DNA from: Ciona savignyi
Lineage: Eukaryota > Chordata > Ascidiacea > Phlebobranchia > Cionidae
DNA: 64,000 nucleotides
Direction of reading: 5' to 3'
NCBI GenBank assembly: GCA_000149265.1
Contig: CH002010.1
Coordinates: 328,512-392,511, forward strand
This document shows, one piece after another, positions 13,701-23,869 of this stretch; position 1 is the stretch's first letter, and each line of letters starts with the position of its first letter. Made by a program: the position numbers and the translations under genes. The notes below the pieces were generated by a model. That model had not been told where the DNA came from. It saw only the letters and a program-made list of their open reading frames with translations, and made no database searches.

Positions 13701-14040
13701 CGACTAGCTAGCGTTTGACTGAAAGGCGACGAACTTGGTTGCCAGATTAACAGACCGAACTGAGGACCTACCGCCTGATTTTACCAAAAATTAATGACTT
13801 ATCAGTATAAAAGTAACTAAATTAAAAAACTTTAATTTCTATAAAATCTCACCATTTCTTTGAAACCATCGAATCGAAATACGTGGCCGCTTCGAACCTG
13901 AAACTTCAGCTCAAAATCCCTTGCAACTCTTCTCCACAGCACTGAGTGCAAATCGTTTTGCTAATATTGAATCAATTTTACCCGTTTTGTTGTTCTTGAT
14001 AAACAATCTTCTCCTTTAAGAGTTGGAGTCTGCCATCGTG
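1719..14040 (-). CDS. SSRP1: SSRP1, FACT complex subunit (15 exons, first exon missing)
   Basis: Histone chaperone subunit that acts with SPT16 in the nucleus to open and rebuild nucleosomes. Exons in gene order: 14040-13853, 13224-13119, 12461-12271, 11572-11478, 11319-11184, 10989-10886, 10507-10379, 8491-8266, 7627-7561, 6947-6780, 5528-5391, 4831-4661, 4046-3946, 3224-3092, 1784-1719. They encode about 671 residues (human protein 709). Visible parts in order: N-terminal domain (KGWNWGTTDFE), first PH domain (EIPLNNVSQCT, EFHQNDDSELSLMEMRF), second PH domain (HGKTFDYKI, LFLLPHKDQRQ, YKASSGFLFPLERGF, VHKPPVHIRFDEI), acidic Ser/Glu region, lysine-rich stretch, one HMG box (KDPNAPKRPSSAYFLWL, split by an intron), and an acidic Ser/Asp tail ending ESDESD. 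Junction phases agree except for three +1 shifts (see findings). The first roughly 20 codons are not found and probably lie in or beside the N gap. Confidence 0.95.
1805..2080. repeat. Tandem repeat, about 110-bp unit, 2-3 copies
   Basis: The block with GATGCTGTGCTATG, TATTAAATAC and TTATGTTAATACA recurs with small changes. It lies in the last SSRP1 intron. Confidence 0.7.
2195..3088. repeat. Minisatellite, 18-20 bp unit, about 45 copies
   Basis: Units of the form CATAACCACCATAGAAACAA repeat with variation for almost 900 bp and stop within a few bases of an SSRP1 splice donor (3091). There is higher-order structure: a block near 2560-2700 with GCTGAGAAACAACAAAACG recurs near 2830 and 2960. 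Long apparent ORFs here, rich in Phe, Leu, Cys and Tyr, are by-products of the repeat. Confidence 0.95.
3255..3625. repeat. Tandem repeat, about 115-bp unit, 3-4 copies
   Basis: CAGTGTGTGGAT, then TTCATTTATATCC, GGGT, GAAGCCATGCTTTATCCA and GGGTATTGTA recur in order. It lies in the SSRP1 intron directly upstream (in gene direction) of exon 3092-3224. Confidence 0.85.
4300..4640. repeat. Tandem repeat, about 109-bp unit, 3 copies
   Basis: GGAAAGCATTTTTATGTTTA, GTATTTCAACATTAGCAG and ACATAATAACAACTTTT recur in order, the two best copies starting near 4448 and 4560. It is in the SSRP1 intron within the HMG-box coding region. Confidence 0.8.
5940..6795. repeat. Intronic tandem repeat containing copies of an SSRP1 exon edge
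   Basis: Units of about 200-300 bp contain CCTCTTGCACG, AAAAATGGTATTTTT, ATTCAAAATTTTAAGAACA and CATCACTGG. The array runs into SSRP1 exon 6780-6947, and its units include copies of that exon's 3' edge and splice donor. Confidence 0.85.
6975..7135. repeat. Tandem repeat, about 65-bp unit
   Basis: GTACTGCTGG, TAAAAAAGGG and TTTTTTACTAG recur three times just upstream (gene sense) of SSRP1 exon 6780-6947. Confidence 0.7.
8861..10175. mobile_element. hAT-like non-autonomous element with 8-bp target duplication
   Basis: Element 8869-10167 is flanked by AGGTAAAC on both sides (8861-8868 and 10168-10175). The ends read CACTGGCGTCGATT and, inverted, CATAGGCGTCGATT. Further GGGGTGGC and GCCACCCC motifs lie near both ends. 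There is no transposase ORF. It sits in an SSRP1 intron and holds a 44-bp tandem repeat at 9109-9262. hAT assignment rests on the perfect 8-bp duplication plus short terminal inverted repeats. Confidence 0.85.
9109..9262. repeat. 44-bp tandem repeat inside hAT-like element
   Basis: Four copies of a unit with CATTCACACGTCGATTG, TTTGATTGTCAACG and TAATATACGCAA. A related array is at 17548-17690 in another element. Confidence 0.9.
12763..13041. mobile_element. Short hAT-like MITE
   Basis: Element 12771-13033 begins CAGGGGTTGGCAACC and ends TTATCTACCCCTG, a typical hAT terminus pair. The flanks GTCTAGTT and ATCTAGTA share 6 of 8 bases, as an aged target duplication would. It lies in an SSRP1 intron. 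Confidence 0.75.
13437..13760 (-). mobile_element. Type-1 SINE copy with adjoining fragment
   Basis: 13524-13760 shows the tail GGATAGGATATTCATG, the CAATCGTCAGATCACTTCGCG block, the CCTTGCCCAAGGACACAACC block and a degraded tRNA-like head. A second partial body piece lies at 13437-13500. Confidence 0.8.
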
Positions 14041-14316
14041 CTGGATTTTGGGGAAAAAATGGATAAAACAACGGCGGTTAGTATGATATGTATCGTAATC
14101 GTACTAACAAAAACTATATGCTGGCACATATTGGTTATAAAAAGTTACATGATTTTGTACAATACAAGCTTTCCCCAGTGCAAGACTTTAATTTTCAGGG
14201 CGTATCAGTTTAATATTAGTACATGACTGAACAAATGGCTCGCTTATAATCCCAAAAATTCATTAAAAATATTAACTGAGACGTCATTAGGAGTTAGGAC
14301 ATTGTTACACCAATCT

Positions 14317-14416
14317 NNNNNNNNNNNNNNNNNNNNNNNNNNNNNNNNNNNNNNNNNNNNNNNNNNNNNNNNNNNNNNNNNNNNNNNNNNNNNNNNNNNN
14401 NNNNNNNNNNNNNNNN
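14317..14416. other. Assembly gap, 100 N
   Basis: Exactly 100 N, a conventional size for a gap of unknown length. It lies between the SSRP1 5' end and the 3' end of the RNF19-like gene. Confidence 1.
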
Positions 14417-15490
14417 CTTATGTCATCACAAATCATATAAAATTGATTAAAAAATCTCTATTTTTAATTTTTATTCTAAAACAAACAGATTTTTATTTTG
14501 ATAAAAGCTAATTTACCCAACGAACCACAAGTAAAAATAGCTCTTCAGCTTAAATTGCTCCTTTCTTAGTAAAATAATTGCTGTTGCATAATCAACACAC
14601 TGTAGAGTATGTTATATTGAACAGGTTTTAATTTAATTTAATCTATAACCTTATTAGCATTTTTTTTACAAAAACATAAACTCATAACCCTGTAATAGCA
14701 CTTTAATGCATTAAACAACAAATGTATTCTATATATAGTTTTATATATAGTGAAAACATACTTCAATAGTGTTTGATTATTTATTATAATAGTTATAATT
14801 AACAATATACATTTATTTCAATATCCAAATTTTATACCTTTTAAAATGTCTTAAGTGTTTATTTTGGTTGAATTCCTGTTTAATTTAGTTACATTTCTAA
14901 TGTTTCTTCCCAATAAATGAATCTACATTGTAAAAGAAATCCAATAAACTAAAGAGGGAAAATAATAAACACATGTAGTTTAAAAGTTTAAAACTTCAAA
15001 ACGTTTTTATACAGCATGAAATTTACAATACTGACAAAATACCTTTTGCTGTAACGGGTAATTATTTTAAAACTTCAAAGATTTTAATTAATTTAATAAG
15101 TCTTGTGTATTTGTAGTTTTGGTACTTAAAATTGTTTTAAAGTTCTAACTTATGCGATTCTTAGTATGTACAAAGGCTGTAATGTTTATATTATAAAACG
15201 TTAATTTTCCGTTAAAAACTTAATATTAAAACATTTATAGTGAACCGGTTAATCTTAGCAGTATATTTCTATTTTGGTATATTATTTCTTCTTAAACTGA
15301 TGACTAAAAAAGAAACAGTACAATGTTTTTTGTAAATCATGCTATTATCGTAGTATTAAAGATTAGTATTAAGATTGCTTTGAGTATTAAGATTGCTTTG
15401 TTTCTTGTTAGAATATCATATAACATTCGAAAATGCCTCAATATGAGAAATCGTTTCAGTCCTGGGCTAATACTGTGTAACATGACCTAC
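14417..15490. other. AT-rich sequence, no exon recognised
   Basis: This is where the membrane-segment exons of the RNF19-like gene would be expected, but no reading frame resembling them is visible on the minus strand. There are only scattered short direct repeats such as TATTAAGATTGCTTTG (about 15360-15405). Confidence 0.6.
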
Positions 15491-18400
15491 CTTAAATAAT
15501 GCAGGTCGGTTATCTCCTGCAGACACAGCCAACAGAACTGGACATAGCACACCGTGCAGGTCATGTGGTTACAGGAGCCATCATTCATTTTAACAATCAA
15601 AGCCCCACACTTTGGGCATGGTTTAATCACATCTGGAAAGCGGAATGGAAGTTGAAAATTTTGTAAAAAGTTTGGACCAATGTAAGCTTCATCTATTTGT
15701 ACGGATAAAGGGTAGCAGTTATTTGTGTGGTCGTGGATAACACCTATTTGTATGGATTGTGGGTGGAACTTATACACAGGTAAAGTTTATAAACAAGTAA
15801 AGTTTAAACACAGTTGAGGCTTGTTAACGGGGTTGCAGCTTATACACAGGTGGAGCTTATGTACAATTCTAGCTTATACACAGGTGGAGCTTATGTACAA
15901 TTCTAGCTTATACACAGGTGGAGCTTATGTACAATTCTAGCTTATACACAGGTGGAGCTTATGTACAATTCTAGCTTATACACAGGTGGAGCTTATGAAC
16001 AATTCTAGCTTATACACAGGTTGACTTATACACACGTGGAGCTTTTAAACAGAACGGGAGTTTACACACAGGTGGAACATTTACCCATGTGGACCTTATA
16101 TACAGGCAAGTTTCTCTAGGTTTTTTAGTTCTTAATTCCACAATGAAAATGCATCAGAAGCTTCTATAAAACAACCACCCACCATGTACAGAGCCTTGAC
16201 TATAAGTGACGGAATTAGTTCTCATTCGAACCTGTCTTGTCCTCTGTAAATGAGCCGCATCGCAAGTCTGATTGGGATGCCATTCCTGCAATGCAATTTC
16301 CATCCCATTTCACTATTTGTTGATAAGAAAAAAATTCAATGTATCAACACTACATTAGAGTGTGTCTGCTTAACCCAATAAATATCATTTGAGTCTTAGA
16401 AAAATCAGCCAAGATGATGTTCAGTAACCCATGTATATAAACAAATTAAAATTATCAAGTAAGGCTTGTATCATGGGATTATGTAAAGCGAGTTATATAA
16501 ACTAAAGAAGAATCAAACAAGAATCAAATAGACACACCACTATTACCACTATTATTACATTAATAGGGTTGGATCCATGCTAGAACCAGGGACCAGGAAT
16601 GAAGGCCTTAAATGACCTGGTAATATAGTAACTGACTAACTGTTAAGAGTTTAAGACCAATCATTATTATATGCATTTGGTAAATGGTTAAGATCAACAC
16701 TGTCAACTAGCAACAACACCATCATCAACCACATTTAACTTTATCAACACTTTCAACAATATCATCAACCACTTTCAAATTTATTAACAACATTAACACC
16801 ATAATTATCAACCTTTAAATTCATCAACAATGTCAACACTACCATCAACCAGCCTCAAATGCATCAACACCATCACACAACATTACCTGTCTACAATGGT
16901 AGCAGAAGAAAGCATGGCAACCAGGTCTTCTACATTGCAGCTTGGGGCAACTGGCACAACCGTGGGCGATCACAGCATACCTTGAGGTGAGGAAAGCGTG
17001 TCACATACTTTGACGATGATCTGGTACACCTCCTCATCAATGGTCAATCCAGAATGTCAGTTTACAGATTGTACCCACAGTTGTTTAGACATAATATGAT
17101 AAACTTTAGTTTGAATCAAGCCCAGTACAGTATGGTCATATCGGTACATACAGACTTCTAAACAATAACGGTCTTAGTAACGAAACTTTAATGGGTTTGA
17201 AACTGAGCTAGGTTAAAAAAGAAGTCCAGTACAAGACAAAAAATTCCACAAACCCAAAGAATAAACCATGGGTACAATTTGTGTATTAACATTCTGCACA
17301 TTGCATGTGAAACTGTGCTTGTCTAAATTACAATAGAGTTCAGAAAGATAAATGATTTTTGTTAGAACTGGAATGGGTAGGATTAGGGCTGCGAAAAATT
17401 AACGGTTAAGCCACGGTTAACCGTTTTTCTATGGTTAACCGTCACGTCAAATTTTTAACCGTTTAACCGTTTTTTAACGTTACTTTACCGCCCACATTTA
17501 ATTGGGCGTAATTGCGTTTTAATAATCTTCAAATATACATAACTCCATTCACACGTTGATTGTTTCAATATTACGTAATATAAGCAACCATTCACACGTC
17601 GATTGTTTGATTGTCAACGTAATATACGCACCATTCACACGTCGATTGTTTGATTGTCAACGTAATATACGCAACCATTCAGACGCTGATTGTTTGATTT
17701 TTAACTCAATGTTACGCATTACAATCAAAGTTATACTATGTGTCTTGAGGTGACGTTTAAAAACAATAAACAAACACATAAATAAGACCCGATAATGCCG
17801 GTAATCACGCGCGTTATTTCTTTGCTGCCCTTTACGGCTGCCTGAACTTTTTTTGCCAAAAACGGTGCCGATTTGATGGTAGTTTAAAGAAAATCGGTTA
17901 ACGGTTAACCGATTATTTTTACATCAGTTAACCGTTTTTTAAATTAACCGTTAATTCGCAGCCCTAGGTAGGATATAACTCTTCTTAATTCCGCAACATC
18001 ACATAACTTGTATGGAATTTCAATTGGGAACATATGAAGCTCAGTTATAAACCAGACATGACACAATGCCCTTATTATCAAAGACAATGATGAAACATAT
18101 AATCCATTATGACATGCACAGTTCATATTGAGGTCAATGGTTCACATTAGGGATTATTGCAATCAGGCAGACACTAAGTGTGTGGTGGCATGTGGTACTG
18201 TGGTAGCCAAGCATTTCAGGGTCAATTTAACAATGCAGGATAGGAAATAGCATAGAAATATGTCCGACCGTTTAGCTTGGTGGGTTAGTGCGTCCCCTTA
18301 CAGCCGATGGGTTGAACTGGTCACTAACTGGTGGATTATGCCCTTGGGGAAGGTACCAAGTGGACATTGCCTGAACCAAGTCGATTAATGGGTTCTACCA

Positions 18401-21400
18401 AATTAATGAACATCTAAATCACATACAACACATTCAGTAACCGGATGGTGGGAGCGAGGTAATCTGACGATTTCCTGTTCTAATGCCCATTGCGTTTTTA
18501 CATAACGATATAAACATAAACACCTATCCTATATCTTATACAATAAAATGGTGGGTCCGAACAGATTAAAACTAAATATTGGAAAGCCGAAAATACAATT
18601 CTGGCTACGGGACCTTCCATGAAATCACAGACTGTACATACATGCCACTAAACAATGGGCTATTGTTCTCACATAAATAATGTGGACATTGAAGAATCCA
18701 TGCACAATGGCGGTCGATAAGTGTATTCAACTACTCCCACATTCTATTTTTTACCAATAAACGCAGCTAAAATAGCTATCTTAGACGTCAACTATATCAT
18801 TATTTGGCTCTATGGTCACCATTACCCACCTCTTAGCAATAAACGCATTTAACACTAATTTTAATGATGATATGACTATTTTACATTCATTAAATATACA
18901 GAAGTATGCATAGGTATATAATATTAATCGCACAGCATATGCTAATTATATGCTGCATAATTATAAACTATATTTGCGGTCTTTAATACAGAACGCACCA
19001 GCACCAGTTCTCTGTTATTATTATGGTGGGTGGCATGTATGAGTCATTATATGGAAGAAATAGTTCCCAAAATGCCATAATAACATATACTCCGTTTTAA
19101 ATGATAAAGTAGCTTCTTTACTTGGTAATTCTATTTACCGCCATTATCCATACACCCAACAATACCTAGACCCACCAATTATCCCAACAACCATAATCAA
19201 CTATACACAGACCACCCACAACCAAACATACCAGCCATAACTGAATTCAGTTAATTTAAAAGTGCAGGATCTGGACCTTTTAACCTTTTATATTTACACA
19301 TTTTTACACCTCATATACAATGGTCGTGATAAACATTAACTACACACCGTTATATTAATATTAAAAGAGGGCATTGTGGAATTCATGTGGAGTTTCTGTA
19401 TTGGTATTCTGTGATGCCAATGTATTATATAATATTTGAAATTACGGATTTAAAACCAGCATTCTAGAATATTTCAACTGCACTGTAAGTGTTTGCTTAT
19501 TTTATTGCATCATTGAAGCTGATGCAAATAACTTGGGCTTGGGTAATGCAAATACAAAATACAATTAACTTATTTGCTGCCTTGTCTAGGCTTTATTCAC
19601 AAAATATAGAAGGCATACCGGCATAAAAAGCAAGTATGACGTTCACATGATTTTAACCCTGGGTAGTGGGTACCAAACCACAGTTGGAGGTATAGGAAAA
19701 AAAGACAAATGTGACATAATAACTATGGATTGCATGCACCCTTATGCTCTCTGATAGCTCTAAGGTGATGGAGTAACTGGCCCTTTATGGCCTAAATTTC
19801 TGGTCCTAGGGCTGGGTACTTACCCACAGTCGGGGGCGGGGCACCAGCGACAGTCTGGGTCCACTGCGAGACTTTTCCGCAACGTAAATTCCTCCCATTT
19901 GTTGATCAAACCCGGGTTGTTGACGAGAATCATCTTCATGTCGGAGGGATGAAGTCTCTCTTGGCATTCAGGACACATTAAGTTCACTCTGTGTATGGGA
20001 TGGTGTTGACGTTTATTGTGTTCCAGCTTAATAATTTATAACTCATAAATTTAAACCATGGTGAAAATCACTGTAATATTCACTCTTTTAGGTGGGAAGC
20101 AAAAAGTTGAGGATAAAATAACAAATACAAGGACAAAATAATTAAAAACTTCCACAATCATATGTTTAATATTGCAGTCAGGATGGTTGGTATAGTTGTT
20201 TGTTGAGTTTGTTACTTCAAACAAGTCAACCGAATATTAGTTACCGGGCAGCAGGTTCAATGTTGCATAATTACTAAATCCGATATTTTAAATTCTTTTT
20301 TTTGGATTTTGTATGCGGATCTAATTTGATATTTGTGTGTCCGGGGCATTACAAAAGGAAAACGTTTCTAAGGGTGTGTAGTGTTTCCATGTTGAATGGT
20401 ACAATTAAATCAATAAACCACATAAAGATGTGGTTATATTTAGAATCAGGACTGTGATTTATTTGTCCTAGAACTTGATGGCAATATTGAGTGCATATGC
20501 CACAAATTACTGCCGGTTCATCCGCAAGGCATGTAATGAAAATAATACGTGTAATGTAAATGCTTGCAGTGTAAATCGCCTGCATCCAAATGCACTATGT
20601 ACACAGTAAGCTGATGTTATTACATTGTCAACAATATTTAAAGCACAAGAATGTGTTGCACACAGGTAAAAGGTCAAAATCCATTTGAAACCAATTCATG
20701 AAAATTAAGTACAAAAATGTTGAAATGAAAACATGTATTCTTAATCATGTATTATCATGGATTCTCCAAATAACAGTAGATGTACAGTCATGTATTCTCA
20801 GAAGATGAACAACTACTATTCAGAGCTAAACAAATCATATGGCTAGGTAGTTTTTGAGGGGTAAAGGAGTCAAAGAGAAAATCGCTAAACCTAGTTCACA
20901 GTAAAAGCTTCTGGTCTTAGATGTATTCAAGAGAGACAAGGCAACTTTGTTGCATCATAAACGATGAGGTAATTTCAACCACATGATTGCAGCAAACTTA
21001 ATAACAAGCCTTGGGGCATTGCAGCAATAGTTAACAAGATTTATGCCACAAATATTTCATGTATATAAACACCAAGATTGAAATGAAGTACTGGGAAGTA
21101 TCAAAGACAGTGTCATTACACAATAATGCTGCATAATATGGTAGCATGTTTGCAGTTATATGTTGATACTTACAAAAACATTTAAAGCGAATTTTAAAAT
21201 ATTAAAAAAAGGATTTTTTAATTTGTGTTTCTGAAAAAGCATCTTAGCCATATTTAAGATAAATATTTTAAGATAAATAGACGGCGTTAAGATAAATATT
21301 GGAAAAAATAAGAAGGTTAGCAAAATGTCTGCTAATGATAATACAACATGATTTTAAATGATAAATGTTAAATTTTTAATGGTCTAAAAAGGATATTTTT

Positions 21401-23530
21401 AAAAAGATAAAAAACAAACTTACCTGGATTCTACAATTTCTATGGACAAGTACTGCACCAAACAGCTGGAGCATGATCGATGGGTACATGTTGATAATCG
21501 GGGGAAGTTCTCAATCGGCTGCGTGAATGGGGTTTATTATATTTCCTATAGTCTTAAGCCAAAACACAACTCCATTAATTCAATATACTACTTTTCGTAT
21601 TGAAATAAATCATAAAAATAGTTTTTATCATAAAGAGTTTTTATCATGAAAAGTTTTTATCGTGAAGATACTTGCCGAATGTCCTATTATGATATGTGTT
21701 ATAATGGTGTATTTTGCTTAGACAGCCTTACAAATGGGTTTATTGCAGGGCTCTACATAAAGCTATTAGAACACTTGTCATGTAGGACAAGTTCAGTACC
21801 GAATTACCTTTTCCCATTTAGCTTACACTTGTCCCATAAAAAATCACAATTTAATTTCCCGATTTCCGCCGTTCCAGACCATGTAATTAACGCAATATTA
21901 AACGACATAATCACTCCCAAAAAAGACCTTCCTTATCATGGAAACGGGAATCGTCTTTCTTAGTTCGTTGCGGTTTGCACGAAGACGATGACAGGCTCAA
22001 AAATCCGCGCGGGTAACGCTAGTACTTATCGCGTGACGCACACTGTGCGAGTAAGACTTTACATCCGCATATAAAAAAACTAAGTAACGTTTACCGCGAC
22101 CGTTTTATATTATTTTTATATTCAGTATACCGTTTTATTATACAAATGGCTTGTCCGAATATTGGAGTCTATAATAATTATATCAGCATGTTAGATTGTT
22201 AAATTCTTACTCGCCCAAAATTTGATGGATTTTTGGCCCTGGATGATATTATTTTACAAAATTATCTTGTCTAATACCTATATTGTATCACGTTTAATAA
22301 TACTCATTAATGCCATATTCAATATCTTGTATTACGAATGCGCGTGAGATTGGTATTAACAAATAACAAAGGCTACGCTGTCGTTCGAAATCGGCTTTTT
22401 AAGTTGCACTCCAATTGTAATAATTACCATTTATTAATACTAAGAATTATATTACCTAAACAATTGAAGAAGAGACGGATACCCCGGATTGGGATGTCAT
22501 GTTTACTTCGCGTTCGTTTTTTATATAATTTACTGGTGAAAATTTTGAAGTCGCGTTATTTTAAGTTTGCGTTGAGTGATTATTTCACACACGTTTGGAG
22601 TAATTCTAAAAGTTTTTATAAGCCTAATTTATTTTACGTTTTTATTATCACCGATGCGAAGATTGCGTATCAGTCTTTATCGTATTTGCCACACAAGGAA
22701 TAAGACCGAGTGTTAGTCACTATCATAATTTCGCACGGGGATAGTAACTAAATTTTAAGGTGTTAGATCTTTACAACTCCTCTCAGTTACCGCTGATTAA
22801 ATCCGATTTGTAACAAGAGTAACGGAAAACGAACAACAAAACAGTACTAATCTCATTCGCGCACGGTGCTAGTTTAACACCGTTTGAACTTGGAGATATA
22901 CACGGCGGTAGCGGTAGAGGAAACCGAAAACAGCATTTAGCTTGCATTTTTAACTTGTCCCGTCGGACAAGCGGCGCGCAATATCTACTTGTCCCACGCA
23001 ATAAATCACCTGTCTCTGACAGGCGAACAAGCGTGGATGTCGAGCCCTGGTTTATTGTAATTCATTCAGTCTAAAGCCAATACACAACTCCATAAACTCA
23101 ATATACTACTTTTCGTATTGAACTAATTCATAAAAATAGTTTTTATTATGATTAAAGTTTTAATCATAAAGAGTTTTTATGATGAAGATAATTTTAGCAC
23201 AAGATACTTTTATTGTGAAGATCCATATGCTGCAATATCAAAAGTGGTATAAAGGCGTTTTTTTGCACAGACAGCATTACAAATCCATTGGTTATGTCAC
23301 ATCTTTGAATATTAATATGGTTGAGAAATTATCATGATCGACAATAACACAATAAAATAACCTGATAAATAATGGATATTCTCTTTGTATAAATATAACA
23401 ATGATAACCTGAGTGACAAGACAAAGGGGGCATTCCAAAGTATGCTGTTGATCAGGTTTGGAATCGCTGGTATTGGAACTACTTTGGGATGCACGGTGGT
23501 CAACTTGGGAAGGGAAGGGGTGGACGGATG
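15491..23530 (-). CDS. RNF19-like RBR E3 ubiquitin ligase (6 exons, both ends missing)
   Basis: RING-between-RING ligase; in this class RING1 binds the E2 and a RING2 cysteine carries ubiquitin as a thioester. Exons in gene order: 23530-23409, 21518-21424, 19988-19824, 16980-16887, 16285-16183, 15632-15491; all junction phases agree. They encode a Ser-rich lead-in, RING1 (ECPLCLVTQ, then [11 protein letters not shown]), [16 protein letters not shown], the IBR ([26 protein letters not shown]), WHPNQTCD, and RING2 ([19 protein letters not shown], then NHMTCTVC and FCWLC). The active-site cysteine would be the one in NHMTC. The order and linkers match vertebrate RNF19A/B (Dorfin), which also have two membrane segments after RING2. 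Those are not found between 15490 and SSRP1, so they may be in the 100-N gap. No coding exon upstream of 23530 was identified. Confidence 0.9.
15838..16060. repeat. 34-bp tandem repeat, 5-6 copies
   Basis: Units with GCTTATACACAGGTGGAG and CTTATGTACAATTCTA repeat regularly, with decaying copies on both sides. It lies in the last visible intron of the RNF19-like gene. Confidence 0.9.
16690..16880. repeat. Low-complexity ATCAAC-type repeat
   Basis: Irregular runs of CATCAACAC, ATCATCAACCAC and TTCATCAACA. It lies directly downstream (gene sense) of the exon 16887-16980 splice donor. Confidence 0.7.
17376..17974. mobile_element. hAT-like MITE with perfect 8-bp target duplication
   Basis: Element 17384-17966 (583 bp) starts TAGGGCTGCGA and ends TTCGCAGCCCTA, flanked by GGTAGGAT on both sides. 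The subterminal parts are rich in AACCGTTAACC-type palindromes. There is no transposase ORF. Its middle resembles the element at 8869-10167. It lies in an intron of the RNF19-like gene. Confidence 0.9.
17548..17690. repeat. 44-bp tandem repeat inside hAT-like MITE
   Basis: Three to four copies of a unit with CATTCACACGTCGATTG and GTCAACGTAATATACGCA, closely related to the array at 9109-9262. Confidence 0.9.
18264..18540 (+). mobile_element. Type-1 SINE, full-length diverged copy
   Basis: Head GACCGTTTAGCTTGGTGGG, body with ATTAATGGGTTCTACCAAAT and GTAATCTGACGA, and tail ATAAACACCTATCC. It lies in an intron of the RNF19-like gene. Confidence 0.8.
21530..23302. repeat. Direct duplication of about 205-250 bp split by a transposon
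   Basis: 21530-21745 and 23050-23302 are diverged copies of one block: AAGCCAA-ACACAACTCCAT, ATACTACTTTTCGTATTGAA, CATAAAAATAGTTTTTAT, GTGAAGAT and CAGACAGC-TTACAAAT, in the same order. The hAT-like element 21746-23049 sits where the first copy ends and the second begins. Confidence 0.85.
21738..23057. mobile_element. hAT-like element, 1.3 kb, perfect 8-bp target duplication
   Basis: Element 21746-23049 begins CAGGGCTCTACAT and ends with the inverse of CAGGGCTCGACAT, flanked by GTTTATTG at 21738-21745 and 23050-23057. Subterminal ACTTGTC and GGACAAG motifs occur near both ends. A 121-codon plus-strand ORF (22338-22703) shows no transposase or BED-finger pattern, so the element looks non-autonomous. 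Confidence 0.9.
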
Positions 23531-23552
23531 CTGGAATTCATCAGTTAATTTG

Positions 23553-23862
23553 TCCGGCCCGTTGGTCTAGCGGTTAAGTGTGTTGCCTTTCAATTGAAAG
23601 GTTGCAAATACGAAACTGGTCGCTAGCTAGTCGGTTGTGTCTTTGGGCAAGGCACTTTACGGACATTGCCAGAACCCAGCGGATTAATAGGTTCTACCAA
23701 ATTGAAGGAACGTGTATACCATTTACAACACACTGCAATAGCTCCGGTAATCCGACGATGGGCGCGACGTGATCTGACGATTGCCCGTGTGTTATTCCCC
23801 TTAGTTTTCCCATCCACGGGAATAAACTAAGGATAAACATGAATATCCTATCCTATCCTAAT
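23553..23862 (+). mobile_element. Type-1 SINE, well-preserved copy
   Basis: The tRNA-like head GGCCCGTTGGTCTAGCGG is followed by CTTTCAATTGAAAGGTTGC, the CTAGCTAGTCGGTTGTGTC block, the GGATTAATAGGTTCTACC block and a CCTATCCTATCCTA tail. It begins about 20 bp upstream (gene sense) of the RING1 exon of the RNF19-like gene. Confidence 0.9.
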
Positions 23863-23869
23863 TACATTT

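Noticed and set aside
14023..14226. 67-codon plus-strand ORF across the SSRP1 5' exon
   Set aside because: It overlaps the antisense of a conserved exon and has no similarity of its own.
22338..22703. 121-codon ORF inside the hAT-like element as a transposase remnant
   Set aside because: No BED finger, catalytic motif or hAT dimerisation motif is visible; the AT-rich composition can keep such a frame open by chance.
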